Shown here: piece after piece, positions 57,506-64,000 of the stretch
Numbering within the stretch: position 1 is the first letter of the stretch
Layout: each line of letters starts with the position of its first letter
DNA from: Limonium bicolor
Taxonomy: Eukaryota; Streptophyta; Magnoliopsida; Caryophyllales; Plumbaginaceae
Direction of reading: 5' to 3'
Assembly: GCA_023374045.1 (NCBI GenBank)
Contig: CM041777.1
Location: 108,341,588-108,405,587, forward strand
DNA length: 64,000 nucleotides
Program-made: the position numbers and the translations under genes
The notes under the pieces: model-generated
Databases searched by the model: none
Seen by the model: only the letters and a program-made list of their open reading frames with translations
Told to the model about the DNA's origin: nothing

Positions 57506-59229
57506 ACATAATGTACATATGCACTAAGAATACATAAAGGGGGACTATTATCAATGTTGAGCTCAAAATTTGACAGTGTGCGACCTGGTGAGATCTTCTA
57601 TGTACTAGTTGCCTAGAAGGACTACCTATTTAGTCTTAACAAGTGAAGAGAAAACTTACCACTTTAAAAGTCAACGATATTAGTGTTTATCTATTGAAAA
57701 TTTTATGTTAAGAGAAATACCAATTTATCTAGTTTAACAACATAAATATGTTAAAAAAAGAGTCTAAATATATCACGAACTTTAGATTCATCTACCATCA
57801 TTCATCTAAAACTTCAATTATGTGGATTTGACATCCTAACCTAAACCAATTTGGACTAGCTTCTTCCACTCTTTCTTTCTTTAATATACTCAATCTTGTT
57901 TTTTGCATATGAGATTTCTTGAAAGCTTGGATTCTTTCGTGTTTGTTGTTTATAGAATCACATACTTTTCCTAAAATATAATTTTTTGTAAGTATGACAC
58001 CCTTTTTTCCCCAAAGCTTGGTGCAACTCATGCAAACACAACCCCTACAAAAGAATACTTTAGCTTTGCTCCATTTTAGCCTTATTCCTTTTCTAACCAT
58101 AGACTTGGTCTTTACCATTTGAGGCTCTATCTTTTCTCTCCATCTATGTTCTTTACCATAGTGAATTCAAAACCAAAGAGAACACAACAACACAATATTG
58201 TATAAGAAAACCTATGGCTTCTAACTTAAAGCGAACATATATCACAACAGGACAATCATTTTTTACTAATCAATAAGCGTGTCAGCAATGTAGACTTTAG
58301 AGAGAGAAGCTCTCAAGGGGGACCTCCGCCTTGCCCCCCTTTTCTTTCTTTTTCTCTTGTCTTTCTTCTCACCTTCAATTTCAAATTTCTCTTACAATCC
58401 TCCATAAATAAGCTGGTTTTTGCTACCATCACGTAGATCTCGCCAAAAGCTTCAAGTTGACAAATTTGGATGGTTTTGGTGATTTTACGGAAATGGGTTT
58501 TGTAAAGCTTTGCCTCCTCACTAGCTACTCGTCCACCTACCGCTGCCACCCGCCACCACGCTATCGTCTCACCTCCGCCATCGTCGCCTCGTTCCACCCC
58601 GTCGTTGTTAGTGTTGCTTTTATCTGGCTTGTTTGTTCTTTTGTTTCTAAAAATAAGTAGATCCTGCTGGTTTACTCTAGTGGATCTAGTAGTCTAGCTT
58701 TGGCTATGTTATTTAGTCCAGTACAATGTTCTTGTTATCCTTGCGATTTAACCTTTCTAGTGTTCTTGTCAAAAATATTTTGAAAATCCTTTGTCATCGA
58801 CTTCTTGAGCACTTTTGGTGGAGTCGGCAGTGAGATCTTCTAGTGTTCCTGGTGATGTCTTCCCCGACACTACTACCCTCTTTATGCACTCTTCAAAAAA
58901 GATGCTTACACTGGCATCTGGATAGGCAGCCATCCCTATGGATTCTGCTCAATTGGATAGGGTTGACCTCGGTGAGCCACTCTCTTTGGATTGGTCGTTA
59001 CGGTTTCTGCTTCGGCTATGGATTAGGATATCTCTTGTTGATTCTTCTTACATCAGGGTACTCTGTCAAGTTCATAACCATACGATGCTTCCAATCATGT
59101 CTATGTATGTTGTTTTTAATTGTAATCTTGGTTTCCTTGTGGATTATTAGCTCATGGTCTCTTAGACATGTAATCTTTCATATTTAATATAACACTCCTA
59201 TTTTTGAAATAAAAAAGAACAATCATTTT
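57506..59229. other. Unassigned sequence, possible old element
   Basis: ORFs of about 100 codons exist (57798-58118 minus, 58313-58597 minus, 58843-59187 plus), but I recognise no domain in them. 58310-58370 is CT-rich and opposed to a Gly/Glu-rich minus frame, which is probably compositional. Near 59160-59190, ATGTAATCTTTCATATTTAATATAA could be the 3' end of a LINE, but no reverse transcriptase precedes it. Confidence 0.3.
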
Positions 59230-59874
59230 TTCAGAACTAGGGCTATAAATTCTAGGATTCAACTTAACTTGACCACACCAAAAATAAGTAGACAATTATG
59301 ACCTACCTAACAACTGCACAAATTCAACTGGTATTATACATTGGGTCTATCTAATTACAATTATTGTATTAATTGCCATGTAAAGAAATGTAAATAAATT
59401 ACTAGAGTAATTGTTAAAAAAATCTAAAACACATTTCATCAACATAAGCTATCAATAAAAATATCCACACTCGCCATCTCACAATCACAACTCAACCAAT
59501 ATTATTCATGTTGAAATGAAAATTTTTGTCAACATCCATATGTAACTAAAGATAGTTACATTTACTGTACACCTAATAATGCAAATATGTAAATTGCATA
59601 AGAAAAAACTGTACATATTGAAAATTAATTTTTATGTATATTTTTATTGTACATGGAATGTATAGTTTTTTATACCTAAAAAGATAGCTACAAGTGGATG
59701 TAGATATAAAATGAATGTAATGATAATTCGTATTGTATCGATTGATTATAGTAAAGGCAATACAATGTACTATTTATAGAGACAATCAGAAATCTATCTT
59801 AGCTAAAGTCTGAATAGGCCTTTTATTACAATTGGGCCCGATATACTTGGGCTGAGACTATGGGATGTCTATTA
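59230..59874 (-). repeat. Probable 3' LTR of copia element
   Basis: It begins after AGAGGG with TAATAGACATCCC, probably TG changed to TA. TCTATAAATAGT (59780-59769, minus) is a good TATA box. The lower-coordinate end is not determined, and 59230 is only an estimate because the partner LTR is outside the window. Confidence 0.45.
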
Positions 59875-59878
59875 CCCT

Positions 59879-61304
59879 CTAACGCAACAGACTGCAACGA
59901 AGTGGAAGGAAGGAGCGGTTTCTGTCGATGCAAGATGGAGACAGAGGCTTTGTAAGAAAATCGGCAAGCTGATCGGCGGCGGCGACATGCGCCACTAGAA
60001 GACCACCCTGAAGGACGCGCTCCCGAACAAAGAAAAAATCCACTTCGACGTGCTTCATATGGCTGTGAAGAACCGGGTTTCGACGGAGGTAAGTAGCACC
60101 AATGTTATCTACCATCAAGATTGGTGCTTTCAAAACAGAAAACCCTAATTCTTGTAATAACTGTAAAATCCATATTCCTTCAGCCGTAGCAGTCGCGGCG
60201 GCCTTAAATTCCGCCTCTGTGGTTGACCGAGAAACTGACGCCTGTTTCTTTGAACTCCAGGAAACCAAATTGGAGCCAAGAAAAATGAAGAACCCATTGG
60301 TGGATCGACGGTCAGTCGGAGCGCCTGCCCAGTCAGCGTCTGCCCAAATAGTCATGGAAAGAGGTGAAGAACGAGATAAATACAAGCCCCAATGCCAAGT
60401 ATGATTCAGGTAACGCAAAATGCATTTAACTGCTTTCCATTGTATTTCTCTGGGTTGTTGCATGTACTGACAAACACGATTAACTGAATATTGTATATCC
60501 AGTCTAGTAATAGAAAGATACTGGAGAGAGCCCACTACACTGTGATAGAAAGTAGGTTGATCAAACAGCGGTGAAATGGGATCATCCAGATTGATGCTAT
60601 GCTTCATAGGTGTAGAAAAATGTTTAGATTTGTGGAGGTTTGTTTTGGTATGTAGAGTAGCAATATACTTCTTTTGAGTGAGACGTAAACCCTCCGAATT
60701 TCTGTCAACCGAGACACCCAGAAAATATGAAAGAGCACCTAAATCTTTCACAGGAAAGCGTTCATCTAGCTTATAGACCAGACTTTGTAGGACAATAGAG
60801 GAGGAGCCTGTCAATAAAATGTTATCCACAGACAGCATGGCAAACACCACATCTTTATTTTGTCTGAAAATAAATAGAGAGGAGTCCTTAGTGGAGGGAA
60901 CAAACCCTAGCTCTAGAAGGTAGGAACTTAGTGTAGAAAACCATGCTCGAGGTGACTATCTTAAGCCCATATAAGGCTTTATGCAGTTTACAAACATAGT
61001 CAGGTTTATTTTTGTCAACAAAGCCAGGTGGTTGGGAAACATAAACTTCCTCCTCTAGATTGCCATTCAGAAAAGCATTCTGAATGTCTAACTGTTTCAA
61101 AGGCCAGCTATTAGTCACAGCTAGGGCTAGAACCACCCTAATTGTAGCAACCTTGATGACAGGGTTATAGGTTTCATTATAATCTAAACCCTCAGTTTGA
61201 TTGTAGCCTTGAGCCACAAGCCACGCCTTCCTTCTCTCAACTTCACCAGAAGCCAAGAATTTAGTTCTCAAAACCCACTTTACACCAAGAATATTAGCTC
61301 CCAA
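59879..61304 (-). pseudogene. Copia reverse transcriptase-RNase H
   Basis: 61304-60888 reads VKWVLRTKFLASGEVERRKA, WLVAQGYNQTEGLDYNETYN and LKQLDIQNAFLNGNLEEEVY up to KALYGLK. A frameshift follows. 60850-59879 continues with FAMLSVDNILLTGSS at the active site (normally YVDD), then DLGALSYFLGV, YHSVVGSLQYLSITR and RNase H blocks ADADWAGAPTDRRSTNGF, SWSSKKQASVSRSTTEAEF, MVDNIGATYLRRNPVLHSHM and DQLADFLTKPLS, ending with TAG. The second catalytic Asp is Asn, as a G-to-A change would make. RNase H acidic residues look kept. Confidence 0.88.
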
Positions 61305-62560
61305 GGGTTTAGGAACCAGACTCCAAGTGTGAGTATCAAGAATAGCCTTGTACTTCTTTTCTATAGCTTCCTGCCAAATAGGAAAGTTTTATGCCTCTTT
61401 GAATGTAGGCTCCTCAGGAATAGGATTAGAGTCACAAAGGGTAGTAGTGTGAGGGGTGTGGTGAGATGGCCATGGAATTGTTCCATCCGTCTTGATCAGA
61501 GGTTTGAATGTATTTGCCTTGGCATGAGTGACCATAGGATGGGTATCATGAGCAGGAATAGAAGGTAGATTAGGTGATGTAGGTGAGGCAGGAGCCTCAG
61601 GTATATCAGGTTGGGAGGTGGTGGTTGTCTATGGGGAAGAGGGTAAGGCAAGGGTAGGTGATGGAGGTGGATCAATAGTAGGTGATTGTGAGCCAGACAA
61701 CTATGTAACAGTTGATTCAGGAAGTAAAAGTGGGAGAATCTGTGGAGCTGGATCTTTTGTGGTGCTAGTAGTAGAATTCTTGAGAGGAAAAGATAGTTCA
61801 TTAAACTGAACATCTCGACTGATAAAGGTTTTCCCAGTCTCTGGACAAAAGCATAAGTAACCTTGGTGATTAGGAGTATACTCCAGGAAAACACATTCAG
61901 TAGAACAAAAAGCCAACTTATGAGAAGAATGTGGCCTGAGATTTGGCCAGCATGAACATCCAAAAACTCTTAACAATGTATAATCTGGACATCTTCCAAA
62001 CAGTAGAGCATAGGGAGTAGAGTTCTGAATTATAGGAGATGGTGTTCTATTAAGAAGAAACACTGTTGTTCTGAAAGCATATGTCCAGTACTTAAGAGGC
62101 AAACAAGAGTGAGACCTCTGTCCACAACATATATGTTTCTTACCTCAACCGCACCGTTTTGCTGGTGTGAATGAGGGCAGCTAATTCTGTGAGAGATTCC
62201 ATGATTTAGGAGAAAAGTTTTGAGAGTAGTAAACTCTCCTCCTCCATCAGTTTGTATACACTTAATATTAGTGGAGAAAATATTTTCTGCCAACCGTAAA
62301 AACTGATCAAACAGTAAGTAAACATCAGAATCCTGTGCCATAGGAAATAACCAGATATACTTGGAGTAGTCATCCACTATTAGCAAAAAATAGCGAAAAC
62401 CATCAATAGAATGTATATAGGCAGGCCCCCACACATCAAAAAACAAGAGATCAAAAATGGCCTGAGACTTATTTGTACTAGGAAAGTGGGGAAAGGCATG
62501 ATGTTTGCCTAAAACACAGGCATTACAAAATGATAAGGGACTAGAGCTAGTGAGAGGCAA
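61305..62560 (-). pseudogene. Copia integrase and connection
   Basis: 62560-62080 carries CNACVLGKHHAF (zinc-binding end), LLFFDVWGPA (first Asp), YFLLIVDDYSKYIWLFPM, IQTDGGGEFTTL (second Asp) and HSHQQNGAVEVRN (Glu region), then shifts frame. 62102-61701 continues with PLKYWTYAFRTTVFLLNRTP, LLRVFGCSCWPNLRPH and FLEYTPNHQGYLCF. TAG stops occur at 61703-61701 and 61630-61628. The linker then reads HPMVTHAKANTFKP and reaches the RT after a TAA near 61392. All three core acidic residues can be seen. Confidence 0.85.
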
Positions 62561-63970
62561 TTTATTTGTGAAGATAACACTAGTGGTAGTAGATGGAGAA
62601 GGATGTCCTAGCCTTTGATGTCAAATGTCCCGAGAAGCTTTTGAACCTTGTAGAAATCTGGTGTGATTAACCATTGGTGCAAGAGGTGAGGGGAAAACAT
62701 ATACTCCATCCCTAACTGCCCCTTGAAGAATAGGAGTCCTTGTTTGAAGATCCTTCAAAACAAAGTGAGTGGCAAAGAACTCAAAATAAGTAGAATTATC
62801 CTCACAAAACTGTTTGACTGAAATAAGGTGTTTGTTTAGATGATGAGTGTAATAGATCTGAGGTAAAACAAAAGATCCATTATAATAAGGAAGGGAACCT
62901 GATCCTTGATGAGAAATGGAAAGAGATGATCCATCTCCAAGAGAGACTGTATCATGTCCATGATAGTCCGTTGCTCCTAGGTTCAGTCTAGAGAAATCAC
63001 CAGTGAAATGATGAGATGCGACTGTATCTGGCATCCAATCACTGGTGTTATCTCTCCCAGTAGCATTAGCCATAAAAGTAGTAGGAGGATTATACTGATA
63101 ACTCTGCTTGTATCTATAATAACAAATATCAGATGTGTGCCCCTTCTTCTTACAGATCTGACAAGTAGATCTAGTATCAACTGATCCATTAAAAAACTGA
63201 TTCTCTTTGTCAGATCCACCCCTTCCAGAAGAGGATCCCCGTCCTCTATTATTAGATCCTCCTCTATTAAACTTGTCTCTCCCTTTTCCATTTGTGTAGT
63301 TCATTTCTATAGCATTTAAACAAACAGGTTTTGTGCTCTTGCTGTTCCTCTACTGTAAATATCTTCATAGGTGAGAAGATAATTATAAATCTGTTATGGA
63401 GTACAGATATCTGTCCTAGTATTATATTAGTTACAACAGATTCATAATCACTAGGAAGTCCACGCAGAATGAACGATTGAAACTCTCTATTGGTTACTTT
63501 GGGACCTGTAATGGCGAGATAGGAAGCTAGGCCTTTACCTCTGTTGAAGTAGGTAGTTATGGATTCGTCTGATTTCTTTGACAAACTTGCCATCTACAAG
63601 TGTAACTGTCTAAGATGAGCTGTTGTCTGAGCCAAAAAAGACTCATGAAGCTCATTCCATACATCAGCAGCGGTTTCAAACTCAATCACTTTACCGACTA
63701 TAGAAGGTGATAGAGAAACAAACAGAATGGACATCAGGTTTGATCCTGTTGAATCCATTTGACATAGTCAGGATTAGGTTGATTGTTGATAACAGGAGAT
63801 GGACATGGATATGAGCCATTGAGAAATCTGTATAGATTGTTTCCCTTAAGAAAGGGCATCAGCATCCCTTTCCAGATCCGAAAGTTGTCATGTTGCAATT
63901 TGATTAAATTTGTTGTTGCTGCAATGATTGACGGAGTATTTTGTGGTTGTTGTGTTGGTGTAGGTGTCAC
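62561..63970 (-). pseudogene. Copia gag and protease
   Basis: 63970-63734 gives the gag start (LIKLQHDNFRIWKGMLMPFL). The frame continues through DVWNELHESF to a TAG at 63596-63594, then MASLSKKSDESITTYFNRGK and ILRGLPSDYESVVTNI. A Gly/Arg-rich tail is followed by the zinc knuckle CQICKKKGHTSDIC. The protease region reads WMPDTVASHHFT where WLLDSGATHH is expected, so the catalytic Asp is present but the Gly after it is Val. GAG-pre-integrase blocks (SVKQFCEDNSTYFEFF and LQGAVRDGVYVF) follow at 62800-62690. Confidence 0.85.
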
Positions 63971-64000
63971 AGTGTTGTTTGCGGAAGAGTTGGATGGATG

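Larger units (their letters stand above)
59230..64000 (-). mobile_element. Copia retrotransposon (Ale/Retrofit-like), runs off window
   Basis: The minus strand contains gag, protease, integrase, RT and RNase H in copia order, a polypurine AGAGGG (59880-59875) and then a probable 3' LTR. The 5' LTR and gag start lie at or beyond the right edge. Stops and frameshifts are fewer than in the other copia element, so it is younger. Confidence 0.85.

Noticed and set aside
57798..58118. Minus-strand 106-codon ORF, Lys/Cys-rich
   Set aside because: No domain, no promoter context and AT-rich flanks. Kept only as part of the unassigned block.
61496..61963. Leu-rich 155-codon minus ORF
   Set aside because: It is a shifted frame of the copia integrase-RT linker. 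The real linker reads HPMVTHAKANTFKP in another frame.

Overview
This is repeat-dense plant nuclear DNA, probably pericentromeric or otherwise heterochromatic, from a large and most likely eudicot genome. I find no intact host gene. Almost everything that can be named is a nested stack of transposable elements. The plant signs are Athila/Tat-type Ty3-gypsy elements, Tekay-like chromoviruses with very long LTRs, Ty1-copia elements, a Mutator-type fold-back element and an intron-containing, transposon-associated Ulp1 peptidase gene. The species cannot be named from the sequence.

Layout. (1) 190-4598 is a six-exon Ulp1-type (C48) peptidase gene. A 3.2 kb Athila/Tat-like non-autonomous element (983-4176, target duplication GTTAT) interrupts its fourth exon, and that element's own 5' LTR is partly inverted. 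(2) 4945-5125 and 18090-18175 are the two halves of a CACTA-like subterminal repeat region, split by a complete Athila-type element (5126-18089, target duplication ACCGC). That element has 1.6 kb LTRs, gag-protease, reverse transcriptase-RNase H, integrase and a third ORF with its own leader, all damaged by stops and frameshifts. (3) 19938-38885 is a chromovirus with unusually long 5.2 kb LTRs (target duplication GGGTT), an initiator-Met primer site, a gag divided by three apparent spliceosomal introns and a nearly erased pol. A 4.0 kb solo LTR of a relative (29421-33457, ATCAC) is nested in it. (4) 40191-40654 is a Mutator-type fold-back element with a 10 bp target duplication. (5) 41943-42495 is a DUF4283 (LINE ORF1-like) pseudogene. 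(6) 44107-57505 is a minus-strand copia element hit by two solo LTRs of the same chromovirus group (44488-47398 and 48352-52776). (7) 59230-64000 is a second, minus-strand copia element that runs off the right edge.

The genes do not form a pathway. They are autonomous retroelement modules in successive stages of decay, and the nesting gives their relative order of arrival. The points most worth a second look are: the three GT-AG introns inside the chromovirus gag; about 70 bp-period arrays of GTCCGA...TCGGAC palindromes in LTRs of unrelated families; an extra copy of one such array just upstream of the spliced-looking leader of the Athila third ORF; and an LTR inversion whose breakpoint is a GGCGCC palindrome shared by the LTR and the primer-binding site.

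Coordinates of complete elements rest on matching TG/CA ends plus 5 bp target duplications read directly. Lineage names and domain calls come from motif recognition without a database search. Degenerate pol and LTR remnants are marked with low confidence.
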